Below, piece after piece: positions 9,461 to 18,619 of a stretch of DNA of 64,000 nucleotides. The stretch's first letter is position 1; every line of letters starts with the position of its first letter. The DNA comes from Luteococcus sp038433135. GTDB lineage: Bacteria; Actinomycetota; Actinomycetes; Propionibacteriales; Propionibacteriaceae. The stretch spans positions 62,001-126,000 of the forward strand of contig NZ_JBCDMV010000013.1 in the NCBI RefSeq assembly GCF_038433135.1. The letters are read 5' to 3'. Below the pieces are notes generated by a model. It saw only the letters and a program-made list of their open reading frames with translations, was not told the origin of the DNA and searched no databases. Made by a program: the position numbers and the translations under genes.

Positions 9461-10047
9461 ACATCCTGGCCGAGGGGATGGACGTCGACTCCCTCAGCGA
9501 CCACCAGCTGCTGGCGGCCCACGTCGCCGGTGATCCGCAGGCCTTCAGCCAGCTCTTCCACCGGCATCGCGACCGGCTGTGGGCGGTGGCGTTGCGCACC
9601 ATGCGCAATCCCGATGACGCCGCCGACGCCCTGCAGGATGCGATGATCTCCGCCTTCCGCCGGGCCGGCAGTTTCCGCGGCGACTCCCAGGTGACCACCT
9701 GGCTGCACCGGATCGTGGTGAACGCCTGTTTGGACCGGATCCGGCACAACAAGTCGCGGCGTGCCGAGGCGCTGCCCGAGGACGTCGACCGGGAGCTCCA
9801 ACTGGCCGACCCGACGGATCTGACCAGCGGCGCCGAACAGCGCGAGGCCCGGCAGGACATCCTGGACGCGCTGGCCCGGATCAATGCCGACCAGCGGGCC
9901 GCGATCGTACTGGTGGACATGGAGGGCTACTCCGTGGAGGAGGCGGCCATGATGCTGGGTTGCGCAACGGGAACGGTGAAGTCCCGATGTTCCCGCGGCC
10001 GGGCAAAGCTTGCCCCGCTGCTGGAACACCTGCACGACGTCCCCTGA
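9457..10047 (+). CDS. sigM: ECF RNA polymerase sigma factor SigM
   Basis: 196-residue group 4 (ECF) sigma factor. Region 2 includes FHRHRDRLWAVALRTMRNPDDAADALQDAMISAF, whose DAADALQDA core and the later GDSQVTTWLHRIVVNACLD are typical. Region 4 near the C-terminus has YSVEEAAMMLGCATGTVKSR, a helix-turn-helix for the -35 element. The GTG at 9457 overlaps the pseudokinase stop (GTGA) and has GAGG upstream; ATG 9478 is possible but has poor spacing. Position matches mycobacterial sigM (Rv3911). A matching ECF promoter occurs just downstream at 10091-10116. Confidence 0.9.
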   Translation: MNILAEGMDVDSLSDHQLLAAHVAGDPQAFSQLFHRHRDRLWAVALRTMRNPDDAADALQDAMISAFRRAGSFRGDSQVTTWLHRIVVNACLDRIRHNKSRRAEALPEDVDRELQLADPTDLTSGAEQREARQDILDALARINADQRAAIVLVDMEGYSVEEAAMMLGCATGTVKSRCSRGRAKLAPLLEHLHDVP

Positions 10048-10090
10048 TCCCTGAGTGGTTGTTGCATCTTGACGATCAGCTGACACGATG

Positions 10091-10116
10091 GGAACCAGAT
10101 CCTTCGACTGTCCGTC
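10091..10116 (+). promoter_or_regulatory. ECF (SigM-type) promoter, GGAAC-N17-CGTC
   Basis: GGAAC at 10091-10095 and CGTC at 10113-10116 are separated by 17 bases, matching the GGAAC/CGTC pattern reported for mycobacterial SigM and related ECF factors. It lies 44 bases after the sigM stop and about 60 bases before the 93-residue gene, so it could link that gene's expression to SigM activity. Assignment to SigM itself is inference. Confidence 0.5.
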
Positions 10117-10175
10117 CAACCCCACACGGGAGCCCCTGACCGGCCGGCTCCCTCCCCTCACTCCAGGAGCATCCG

Positions 10176-10457
10176 ATGGATTCGACGAACCAGCACGGCA
10201 CCAGCGAACAGGCCCCGGCCTGGGTCGCCACCCTGTTGGGTTCCGAGCCGACGCCCACGATGCCACCCGAGGTGCTGGCCCGGCTGGACGAGGCGATCGC
10301 GCAGGAGCAGGAGATCCGCGAGGCCGGGGACTTCCCGGAGGTCAGCTGCGCCACCGAGCTGATCCAGCTGGAGGAGCGCACCGCGCTGGGCAGCTTCGGC
10401 CCCAATGCACCGACGCGCTACTCCCCCGACGGCCTGGGGCTCACCCCACTGGGTTGA
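10176..10457 (+). CDS. Small hypothetical protein, possible reduced SigM anti-sigma partner
   Basis: 93-residue soluble protein with no membrane helix. The ATG at 10176 has a good ribosome site (AGGAGC). The segment PAWVATLLGSEPTPTMPPEVLARLDEAIAQEQ is reminiscent of a conserved stretch in actinobacterial proteins encoded right after sigM; in mycobacteria the gene there (Rv3912) encodes a membrane anti-sigma factor. Here the protein stops after residue 93 with SPDGLGLTPLG and no anchor follows. It could be a soluble regulator, a remnant, or unrelated. The ECF promoter just upstream supports a link to SigM. Confidence 0.55.
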   Translation: MDSTNQHGTSEQAPAWVATLLGSEPTPTMPPEVLARLDEAIAQEQEIREAGDFPEVSCATELIQLEERTALGSFGPNAPTRYSPDGLGLTPLG

Positions 10458-10522
10458 GGCGACCAGCTCGGGGAGCGTGGCGTGGCCGCTGCCACGATGG
10501 CCGGGCCGTCGAGGCCCCCGGT

Positions 10523-11077
10523 TCAGCTCAGCGTCTTCAGCACCGACGGCAGCAGGGCGACGGCCCTGTCATAGGACTCCAGCGAACGCCTGGCCCGGGC
10601 CACCACCACGGCACCTTCGACGGTGGCCAGCGTGAGCGCGGCGAACTTCTCGGCATTCGACTTGGTGAGCCCGGCGGCCGTCAGCTGCTCCGCGATCGAC
10701 TCGTGCCAGGTCTGGTAGACCTCCGAGGCGGCCGTGAGCAGCTCGTCGGTGTCGGTGGCGACGGTGACCGCAACCGCGGCCGATCCGGTGCTGGCCTGCG
10801 ACGAGGAGAGCAGGCGGCGCCAGGCGGTGGTGACGGCCTTCAGCACGGCACCCGCGTCGGGATGGCCCTCGCCCACCTCGCCCAGCATCCTGGAGCGGAA
10901 TTCCGCCAGGGCGGCGAGCACCAGCTCGTCCTTACCCCCGGGAAAGTGGTGGTAGATGGAGCCCCTCGGTGTGTTTGTCAGCTCAATCACCTCACTGAAG
11001 GAGGTGGCCTGCAGCCCCTTGGTTGCCAGCAGTGTGGTGGCCCCCGCCACCATGCGCTCGCGCACGTCCTTTGCCAT
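10523..11077 (-). CDS. TetR-family transcriptional regulator
   Basis: 184-residue TetR repressor. The N-terminal helix-turn-helix reads TSFSEVIELTNTPRGSIYHH, followed by FPGGKDELVLAAL; the pattern resembles the LmrA/YxaF-like subgroup. I chose the ATG at 11077 (MAKDVRERMV) with GGGGGG nine bases upstream; the longer in-frame start at 11143 would run through the palindrome at 11120-11141 and is unlikely. No neighbouring gene is an obvious target, so autoregulation is the safest guess. Ligand unknown. Confidence 0.87.
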   Translation of the reverse strand: MAKDVRERMVAGATTLLATKGLQATSFSEVIELTNTPRGSIYHHFPGGKDELVLAALAEFRSRMLGEVGEGHPDAGAVLKAVTTAWRRLLSSSQASTGSAAVAVTVATDTDELLTAASEVYQTWHESIAEQLTAAGLTKSNAEKFAALTLATVEGAVVVARARRSLESYDRAVALLPSVLKTLS

Positions 11078-11119
11078 GTCTGTTGTCCCCCCGAACAATC
11101 TGATGGAATGCACTCCCCC

Positions 11120-11141
11120 GATGGAAATGTGCGTTTCCATC
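11120..11141. promoter_or_regulatory. Probable TetR operator palindrome
   Basis: GATGGAAA (11120-11127) and TTTCCATC (11134-11141) form a perfect inverted repeat around a 6-base spacer, 43 bases upstream of the tetR start. Size and place fit an autoregulatory operator. A further half site GATGGAA lies at 11102-11108. Confidence 0.55.
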
Positions 11142-11434
11142 ATGCACCACCCTGAGTAGGTTGTCAGTCATAGTCGGGGGTGATCGGGACGCTGGAGCAT
11201 CACCCTTGGCCCTTCCAGGCACACCCCGCGACACTCGCCCATCCCGCCCGATCCCTGTCAGACAAGACGTTCACCCGCTCACAGGAAAAGCGTGATGCTT
11301 TGATCACAAATCACCCCGACACGCTCCATCCGCGGCTCGTCACCCCCAGCGGGGCACCGCCGACATCGCCCGGGAGAGGCGAGACGGGGCGCAGCCCGCA
11401 GGCCGCGCCCCGTCCCTGGTCAGCCAGCGGGGAT
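11142..11434. other. Intergenic gap between tetR and glpK
   Basis: About 290 bases without a gene between two leftward genes. Apart from the tetR promoter side and the hairpin at 11383-11414 I see no conserved element or supportable small ORF. Confidence 0.5.
11383..11414 (-). terminator. glpK terminator hairpin
   Basis: Ten-base perfect arms GACGGGGCGC (11383-11392) and GCGCCCCGTC (11405-11414) with a 12-base loop, about 20 bases downstream of the leftward glpK stop. No T-run. Confidence 0.5.
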
Positions 11435-12955
<1,521 letters not shown>

Positions 12956-13174
12956 GTGAACGCTCCACTTCTTTGTGAATCTCCGGCGGTGCCGGGTGCC
13001 TTCCAGCCGGATCAGGGGTCGGTTCAGCAACCTCCGAAGGCCGGTTCCCTCCCCATCATGGGTCATCCTCCATCGGCTTGCCAGCCCCGATTGCACTGCT
13101 CCCGCCAGAAAAACCCTGCGCAGTGCACAATTGACCCATGGCAGTGAACAAACGTGCTCACGGGGTGGTTGGCG

Positions 13175-14125
13175 ATGCACGAGCGCTCTGACGAGATGTA
13201 CCTGGCGGCCTCGCTGTACTACGTGCAGGACGAGACGATGGAGTCCATCGCGCGGCAGCTGAACATCTCCCGCAGCACCGTCTCCCGACTGCTCAAGCAG
13301 GCTCGCGAGTCGGGGATGGTGAAGATCACCCTGGCCAATCCCGCAGGGCCACACACATCGCTGGGCGAGACGATCGGCCGGCACTTCGGGGTGCGGGCGC
13401 ACGTCGTCCCGGTGCGCGACGGCGCCTCCGACGTGCACCGGCTGGAGCGCGTCGCCCGGGCGGCCGGCCAGCTGATCAGCGAGGCGGTCAAGGACAACAT
13501 GGTGATCGGCACCGCCTGGGGCACCACCCTGGGAAGCGTGGTGCAGTACCTGCAGCCCAATGACGTCAAGGGCACCGTCGTGGTGCAGATGAATGGCGCC
13601 GCCAGCCCCACCAATTCGGGGATGCCCTATGTGGGCGGCATCATCAGCCAGTTCGCCCAGGCCTTCAACTCCCAGGTGGTGCCCTTCCCGGTACCCACCC
13701 TGTTCGATTTCGCGGAGACCAAGCAGGCAATGTGGCGCGAGCGCAGTGTGCGCAATGTGCTGGCCCTGCACCACAAGATCGATCTGGCGGTCTTCGGCGT
13801 CGGCGGGCTCTCGTCCGAGCTGCCGTCGCATGTCTACTCGGCCGGCTACCTGGACGAGCGGGACATGGAGCAGTTGCGCATTGAGCGGGTGGTGGGCGAC
13901 GTGAACACGGTCTTCCTGCGCGAGGACGGCACCTGGACGGATGTGCCGATCAATGCCCGCGCCTCCGGGATGCTGCCCTCGCAGCTGCGCGCGGTTCCGC
14001 GCCGGATCTGCGTGGTGGCCGGGGTGGCCAAGGCCTCCCCACTGCTGGGGGCGCTGCGGGCCGGGGTCGCAACCGACGTCGTGCTGGACGAGGCCCTGGC
14101 CAAGACGCTGCTGACACGCCTCTAG
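13175..14125 (+). CDS. SorC/DeoR-type sugar-binding transcriptional regulator
   Basis: 316-residue regulator with an N-terminal helix-turn-helix (MESIARQLNISRSTVSRLLK, about residues 22-41) and a C-terminal phosphosugar-binding SorC domain (IGTAWGTTLGSVVQYL; FGVGGLSSELPSH; VAGVAKASPLLGALRAG). Start taken at ATG 13175 (MHERSDEMYLAASLYYVQ), which has GGGGTGG upstream; GTG 13154 would add seven residues. It is divergent from glpK across about 220 bases, so it probably controls glpK in response to a phosphorylated C3 or sugar compound. That link is positional inference. Confidence 0.87.
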   Translation: MHERSDEMYLAASLYYVQDETMESIARQLNISRSTVSRLLKQARESGMVKITLANPAGPHTSLGETIGRHFGVRAHVVPVRDGASDVHRLERVARAAGQLISEAVKDNMVIGTAWGTTLGSVVQYLQPNDVKGTVVVQMNGAASPTNSGMPYVGGIISQFAQAFNSQVVPFPVPTLFDFAETKQAMWRERSVRNVLALHHKIDLAVFGVGGLSSELPSHVYSAGYLDERDMEQLRIERVVGDVNTVFLREDGTWTDVPINARASGMLPSQLRAVPRRICVVAGVAKASPLLGALRAGVATDVVLDEALAKTLLTRL

Positions 14126-14139
14126 CTAGGGTGGATGCC

Positions 14140-14976
14140 GTGAACGAGATCCAAGACCCTGTTCCCTTTCACCTGCTCGGAAGACTCTCGCCCCGGGCGT
14201 GATGGTGGCGCCCGCTCCTCGAATTCGTCGTGCTGATGGTGGTCTTCGCCGTCGCCTTCATCGCCCTCACGGAGGGTTTGCATGCCCTGATGGGCGACCG
14301 CGCCGATGACTTGCTGGGCCAGGCAGCCATGGCCGCGGCGCTTCCGGCAGTCTTGGCAGCCGTGGTGGTGGGGGGCCGCCGGCGTGCCACCGCTCTGCCC
14401 TCCTGGTACGGACGTGGACACGTCCGCCTGGCGGCGGCTGCCTTCGGGATCACCCTGGTCATCGCGGGGCTCGCCCGCGTGGCCGTGGGCTGGGCGACGG
14501 TAACCTTCCAGCCGCATGCAAGCGGCTTCCGGCCGGGGGCTCTGGCCCTGACCGTCGGCCTCATCACGCTGGCCGCCTTCGCCGAGGAGATCCTGTTCCG
14601 GGCCTGGCTGCCGCAGGCCATCGGCGTCTGGGTGCGCTCCCCCTGGGTGGCCTATGGCGTGACGGTCCCCCTGTTCGTCCTCATCCACGGCACCCGCGAC
14701 GGATGGATCGGCGTGGTGAACCACGGCGTGACGGGCATCTGCCTTGCAGTCCTGGCCTGGCACTTCCACGGCATCGCTGCCCCGACGGGCGTGCATGCGG
14801 CCAGCAATGTCGTTCTGGCTCTGGCACCGGAGCTGCTGACCACCGGGGCGAACATGGATCACGCGGCCGCCGTGGTGATGGCGAAGGCTGCGGCCCTCGT
14901 CGCCATCACCGCCCTGCTCGTCAAGGCCTACATGGTGCCCCGGGTTGCGACCCCGGCACCCGCAGGGCGGGCGTAG
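14140..14976 (+). pseudogene. CPBP (CAAX/Abi) membrane protease gene interrupted by an in-frame TGA
   Basis: From GTG 14140 (with GGGTGG upstream) the frame reads MNEIQDPVPFHLLGRLSPRA, then TGA at 14200-14202, then WWRPLLEFVVLMVVFAV without a frame change. The N-terminal part resembles the usual start of actinobacterial CPBP proteases, where an Arg/Trp-rich stretch precedes helix 1. The rest is intact: EEILFRAWLPQA (motif 1, EExxxR), FVLIHGTRDG (motif 2) and HAASNVVLALAPE (motif 3). Translation could restart at GTG 14230 or ATG 14236 to give about 248 residues with all catalytic motifs, so the gene may still work. The family processes membrane peptides or prenylated proteins; its role here is unknown. 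Confidence 0.6.
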
Positions 14977-15075
14977 ACCTCGCCAGAGCTCCACCCCTGG
15001 GTCCTGGTGCTCCTGAGCCCCGATGTGTCGCAATGGAGTGCTCCCCTTGTCCGGGGCGAACGCGCAATGCCTCAG

Positions 15076-15495
15076 TTACTCACCCATCAACTCGAGCTCC
15101 GCCTGCAGGGCCCGTACCCGGGTGTCGATGTCGTCGCGCAGCAGCCGCATCCGCTGTTCACCCTCGATCCCGCGCAGCGACGGTTCGTCGGTGATCCAGG
15201 TCTCGATGCTGCCGCGCATCCCCTCGATCGGCTCCACGACGGCCTGGTCACCCAGGATCACGGTGCGATCCACCCGGCGCAGCAGGTCGGGATCGATCGG
15301 CTTGGGGTGTTCACCGTCGAAACTGCCACCGAGCTCCTCGATGCTGGCCAAGGACTCCTGGTTCATCTTCGTTCCGGGCCGGGTGCCGGCCGAGTGCACC
15401 TCGACGGCATCCCCGGCGCGCAGCCGCATCAGGGCCGCGGCCATCTGGCTCTTGCCGCCATTGCCGACGCAGACGAACAACACACTGGGCTTCAT
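15076..15495 (-). CDS. arsC: Arsenate-mycothiol transferase (ArsC, low-MW phosphatase fold)
   Basis: 139-residue low-molecular-weight protein tyrosine phosphatase-fold enzyme. Near the N-terminus VLFVCVGNGGKSQMAAAL gives the catalytic Cys9, with Lys where phosphatases have the loop Arg (CX5K). This matches Corynebacterium glutamicum ArsC1/ArsC2, which join arsenate to mycothiol for reduction by mycoredoxin; HSAGTRPGTKMNQESL and DRTVILGD also fit. The ATG at 15495 has a clear AAGGAG site; an upstream ATG at 15513 is less likely. It directly follows arsR in a leftward pair. Confidence 0.87.
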   Translation of the reverse strand: MKPSVLFVCVGNGGKSQMAAALMRLRAGDAVEVHSAGTRPGTKMNQESLASIEELGGSFDGEHPKPIDPDLLRRVDRTVILGDQAVVEPIEGMRGSIETWITDEPSLRGIEGEQRMRLLRDDIDTRVRALQAELELMGE

Positions 15496-15509
15496 GGATT
15501 CTCCTTGAC

Positions 15510-15842
15510 TCATGGCAGTTCCCCCAGGAGGGCTCGCAGCGCGGCGAGCCCCTCGGGGCGGGGGGTGTAGTGCGCCCAGCGGCCGCGCATCTCGCGGTTG
15601 ACCAGCCCGGCCTCGGTGAGCTTCTTCAGGTGGTGGGAGAGCGTCGGCTGGCTGACCCCGAAGGTCTCGGGCAGGTGGCAGAAGCAGACGCTGCCCCCGC
15701 TGACCGCGACGTGGTGGAAGATCCGCAGGCGGACCGGATCGGCCAACGCCTTGACGCAGGGCATCAGCGCCTCGGCCTGGTCGACGGTCATCACCTTGGG
15801 CGATGGCGCACAACACTCATCCTGGAGGACGCTCAATTCCAT
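15510..15842 (-). CDS. arsR: ArsR-family arsenite-responsive repressor
   Basis: 110-residue SmtB/ArsR winged-helix repressor. The helix-turn-helix region reads FGVSQPTLSHHLKKLTEAGL, followed by the wing REMRGRWAHYTPRPEG. Cysteines at 10 and 11 (DECCAP) and 53 and 55 (VCFCHLPE) resemble the Cys15-Cys16-Cys55 site of C. glutamicum ArsR rather than the E. coli CxC-only site. I chose ATG 15842 (MELSVLQDECC); a longer in-frame start at 15920 would overlap the divergent promoter. It likely represses both itself with arsC and the divergent arsD operon; As(III) binding would release it. Confidence 0.87.
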   Translation of the reverse strand: MELSVLQDECCAPSPKVMTVDQAEALMPCVKALADPVRLRIFHHVAVSGGSVCFCHLPETFGVSQPTLSHHLKKLTEAGLVNREMRGRWAHYTPRPEGLAALRALLGELP

Positions 15843-15876
15843 GCCCAGATGATAGCCCCCAGCGACCATCGTCATA

Positions 15877-15929
15877 TTGACAGTCATCGATCCATGGGGA
15901 GATGCTGAATCCATCGACATTGATCAATG
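15877..15929 (+). promoter_or_regulatory. arsD promoter with ArsR operator candidate
   Basis: TTGACA at 15877-15882 and a weak -10 (GATGCT, 15901-15906) could drive arsD. Immediately downstream CATTGATCAATG (15918-15929) is a perfect 12-base palindrome of the ATTGA/TCAAT type bound by many ArsR/SmtB proteins. Its place over the start-site region suits repression. Both promoter and operator are inferred from sequence only. Confidence 0.45.
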
Positions 15930-15966
15930 CGTCGAGGGATCGGCGCACCAAGCACGGGAGACAGCC

Positions 15967-16359
15967 ATGACCGCCGTCCGTATCTTCGAGCCCGCCCTGT
16001 GCTGCAACACCGGGGTCTGCGGCACCGACGTCGACCAGGCGCTGGTGGACATCACGGCCGACGTGAAGGCGCTCACCGCCGAGGGGGCCCAGATCGAGCG
16101 CACCAACCTGGGCACCGACCCGATCCGCTTTGCCGAGAACCAGACCGCCGTCGCGTTCCTGCACACCGCCGGTTCCGAGGCCCTGCCGCTGGTGCTGGTG
16201 GATGACGTCACCGTGCTCACCGGCCGCTACCCCAGCCGCGACGAGCTGCGCCGCTGGGCCGGGCTCGCGGCGCCCGAGGCCGAGGGACGCACCACTCTGG
16301 GCACCGTCACGGACAGCCCGAGCGAGGGCGGCTGCTGCGGCGGCACCGGTTGCTGCTGA
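15967..16359 (+). CDS. arsD: Arsenic metallochaperone ArsD
   Basis: 130-residue ArsD, which binds As(III)/Sb(III) and hands it to ArsA. The metalloid site Cys12-Cys13-Cys18 (PALCCNTGVCG) is at exactly the E. coli ArsD positions. Two further vicinal pairs end the protein (Cys123-124 and Cys129-130, GGCCGGTGCC), as in plasmid ArsD proteins. The ATG at 15967 (MTAVRIFEPAL) follows GGGAGA. Rightward operon start, 27 bases before arsA; it is controlled most likely by the divergent ArsR. Confidence 0.93.
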   Translation: MTAVRIFEPALCCNTGVCGTDVDQALVDITADVKALTAEGAQIERTNLGTDPIRFAENQTAVAFLHTAGSEALPLVLVDDVTVLTGRYPSRDELRRWAGLAAPEAEGRTTLGTVTDSPSEGGCCGGTGCC

Positions 16360-16386
16360 CCAGCCCGCCACCTTCCCAGGAGCATC

Positions 16387-18150
16387 ATGTTCTTCCTGCA
16401 GAATCCTCCCCGCCACCTCTTCTTCACCGGCAAGGGCGGCGTGGGCAAGACCTCCGTCGCCTGCGCCAGTGCGCTGCAGCTGGCGCACAACGGCAACCGG
16501 GTGCTGCTGGTCAGCACCGATCCGGCCAGCAATGTGGGCCAGGTTTTCGGGGTGACGATCGGCAATCGGATCACGCCGATCCCCGACGTGCCGGGGCTCG
16601 ACGCGCTGGAGATCGATCCGCAGCAGGCCGCCGACGCCTACCGGGCCAAGATCCTGGATCCGGTCAGGGCCCTCCTGCCCGCCAAGGAGATCGCGGAGAT
16701 CACCGAACAGCTGTCTGGCTCCTGCACCACCGAGGTGGCCAGCTTCAACGAGTTCACCAGCCTGCTGGCCGATCCGGCGGCCACCGCCGGCTATGACCAC
16801 GTGGTCTTCGACACCGCCCCGACAGGGCACACCATCCGGCTGCTCCAGTTGCCCGGCGAATGGACCGACTACCTGGACGCCGGCAAGGGCGATGCCTCCT
16901 GTCTGGGCCCGCTCTCCGGCCTGGAGAAGAGCCGCGCCACCTATCGCGACGCGGTGGCGGCCCTGGCCGACGCCAGCCGCACCCGACTGGTGCTGGTCAG
17001 CCGCGCCCAGCGCTCCACGCTGGCCGAAGTGGCCCGCACCCACCAGGAGTTGGCCGAGCTGGGCATCCACGCCACCCATCTGGTGATCAATGGCGTCCTG
17101 CCGGAGCTCGCGCCGGCCGAGGCCCCGGATCCCCTGCACCGGGCCATCCGGGAGCGCGAGCTGGCCGCCTTGTCACAGCTCACGGGTCCGCTCGCGTCGC
17201 TGCCTCGCGACCTGATCGAGCTGAAGCCGGTCAACATTGTGGGCACCGCCGCGCTGGACTCACTGCTCAGCACCGCAGCGCCCGAGTCCGCGGTACCGGA
17301 GCGGGCCCCCGCGGCAGAGCCCGTCGAGGCCCTCGGCCTGCGCGCCCTGGTGGACGAGCTGGCAGCCCAGGGGCACGGTCTGGTGATGGCGATGGGCAAG
17401 GGCGGCGTCGGCAAGACCACCGTCGCCGCGGCCATCGCCGTCGAACTGGCCCGACGCGGGCACGACGTGCTGCTGACCACCACCGATCCGGCGGCGCACC
17501 TGGGCAGCGCACTGCCCCAGGAGCTGCCCCACCTGGAGGTGAGCGCGATCGAGCCGCAGGCCGCGATCGCCGCCTACCGGCAGCAGGTGATGCGCACCAA
17601 GGGCGCCAGCCTGGACGACGCGGGCCGCACCGCGCTGGCCGAAGACCTGAAGAGCCCCTGCACCGAGGAGATCGCGGTCTTCCAGCAGTTCAGTCGAGCG
17701 GTCAACCAGGCCCGGCAACGCTTTGTGGTGATGGACACCGCACCCACTGGCCACACCCTCCTGCTGATGGATGCCACCGGCTCCTACCACCGCGAGATCA
17801 CCCGTCATCTGGACGACGCCCAGGCGGCGCGGATGACCACGCCGTTGATGCGGCTGCAGGATCCGCAGCACACCAAGGTGATCGTGGTCACCCTGCCGGA
17901 GACGACGCCGGTGCTGGAGGCCGAGGGACTGGCCGACGAACTGGAACGGGCCGGGATCCGGCCGTGGGCCTGGGTGGTGAACAACTCGCTGGCGAAGGCG
18001 CAGCCGCACTCGCCCTTGTTGGCCCAGCGAGCGCGCAATGAGCGGGCCCTGCTGGCGGACGTGGCTCGCCGCGCGCCGCGGATGGCCGTCCTGGCCAGTC
18101 AGACTGCCGAACCGGTGGGTGGGGACGCCCTGGGCGCGCTGCTGGACTGA
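16387..18150 (+). CDS. arsA: Arsenite-stimulated ATPase ArsA (two-domain)
   Basis: 587-residue two-half ArsA ATPase. Half A1 has Walker A GKGGVGKT (15-22) and signal-transduction motif DTAPTGHT (142-149); half A2 has GKGGVGKTT (337-345) and DTAPTGHT (450-457). The three metalloid-binding cysteines are all kept: Cys113 (SGSCTTE), Cys172 (DASCLGPL) and Cys425 (KSPCTEE), the first two at the E. coli numbers. ArsA normally energises the ArsB or Acr3 pump, but neither is encoded nearby. Good ribosome site (AGGAGC). The next gene encodes a cysteine-rich protein 100 bases on. Confidence 0.95.
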   Translation: MFFLQNPPRHLFFTGKGGVGKTSVACASALQLAHNGNRVLLVSTDPASNVGQVFGVTIGNRITPIPDVPGLDALEIDPQQAADAYRAKILDPVRALLPAKEIAEITEQLSGSCTTEVASFNEFTSLLADPAATAGYDHVVFDTAPTGHTIRLLQLPGEWTDYLDAGKGDASCLGPLSGLEKSRATYRDAVAALADASRTRLVLVSRAQRSTLAEVARTHQELAELGIHATHLVINGVLPELAPAEAPDPLHRAIRERELAALSQLTGPLASLPRDLIELKPVNIVGTAALDSLLSTAAPESAVPERAPAAEPVEALGLRALVDELAAQGHGLVMAMGKGGVGKTTVAAAIAVELARRGHDVLLTTTDPAAHLGSALPQELPHLEVSAIEPQAAIAAYRQQVMRTKGASLDDAGRTALAEDLKSPCTEEIAVFQQFSRAVNQARQRFVVMDTAPTGHTLLLMDATGSYHREITRHLDDAQAARMTTPLMRLQDPQHTKVIVVTLPETTPVLEAEGLADELERAGIRPWAWVVNNSLAKAQPHSPLLAQRARNERALLADVARRAPRMAVLASQTAEPVGGDALGALLD

Positions 18151-18250
18151 GATCTGGTGGGTCGGTTGAGGATTGCGGCCCCGGGGTGGGCAGTGGTCCG
18201 TCACCTGAATATGGTTCGACCCCCTGCCGACGCTGATCCAGGAGGATTCC

Positions 18251-18556
18251 ATGACCGAACAGACCGAGGGTGGCTGCTGCGGCGGCCACAAGAACCAGAC
18301 CGTCACCATCGAGGGTACCGAGGCCCCCGTCGCCAAGGGCACCGACGAGGTGCGCCTGTGCACCTGCGGCTGCGGCCGTCCCGCCGCCGAATGCGCCTGC
18401 GGCCCGGACTGCAGCTGCTCCTGCAACGAGCCCTGCACCTGTGGCTGCGACTGCACCGCCGGCAAGTGCACCTGTGGCCCCGAGTGTGAGTGCGGCTGCA
18501 ATGACGCCAAGCCCGCCGAGACCGAGGCGAAGGGCTGCTGCTGCGGCGACAAGTGA
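18251..18556 (+). CDS. Cysteine-rich metallothionein-like protein in the ars operon
   Basis: 101 residues with 22 cysteines: Cys9-10, then Cys37, 39, 41, 48, 50, 54, 56, 58, 62, 64, 66, 68, 73, 75, 79, 81, 83, and a final Cys96-97-98. The core is a run of CxC units (CTCGCG, CSCSC, CTCGCDC, CECGC), much as in metallothioneins; a Cys-free hinge (residues 11-36) separates an N-terminal GGCCGG patch that resembles the ArsD tail. A strong AGGAGG site precedes the ATG at 18251. No signal peptide, so probably cytosolic. Most likely it binds As(III) or other thiophilic metals handed over from ArsD or ArsA. I do not recognise a named family. Confidence 0.82.
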   Translation: MTEQTEGGCCGGHKNQTVTIEGTEAPVAKGTDEVRLCTCGCGRPAAECACGPDCSCSCNEPCTCGCDCTAGKCTCGPECECGCNDAKPAETEAKGCCCGDK

Positions 18557-18584
18557 TCCTCTGGGCAGGACCCGCTTGACTGAT

Positions 18585-18619
18585 CCGGGCCCGTCACCGC
18601 CGCTGCGTGACGGGCCCGG
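18585..18619 (+). terminator. ars operon terminator hairpin
   Basis: Thirteen-base perfect arms (18585-18597 and 18607-18619, CCGGGCCCGTCAC type) with a 9-base loop, 29 bases after the cysteine-rich gene. No T-run. It marks the likely end of the arsD-arsA-Cys-rich transcript. Confidence 0.6.

Noticed and set aside
12956..13831. N-terminal extension of glycerol kinase from 13831
   Set aside because: The extra 290 residues match nothing and run through the divergent regulator; GlpK begins at MTDSKYILAID.
15076..15495. ArsC scored as inactive because Lys replaces the P-loop Arg
   Set aside because: CX5K is the usual form in corynebacterial mycothiol-dependent ArsC enzymes.
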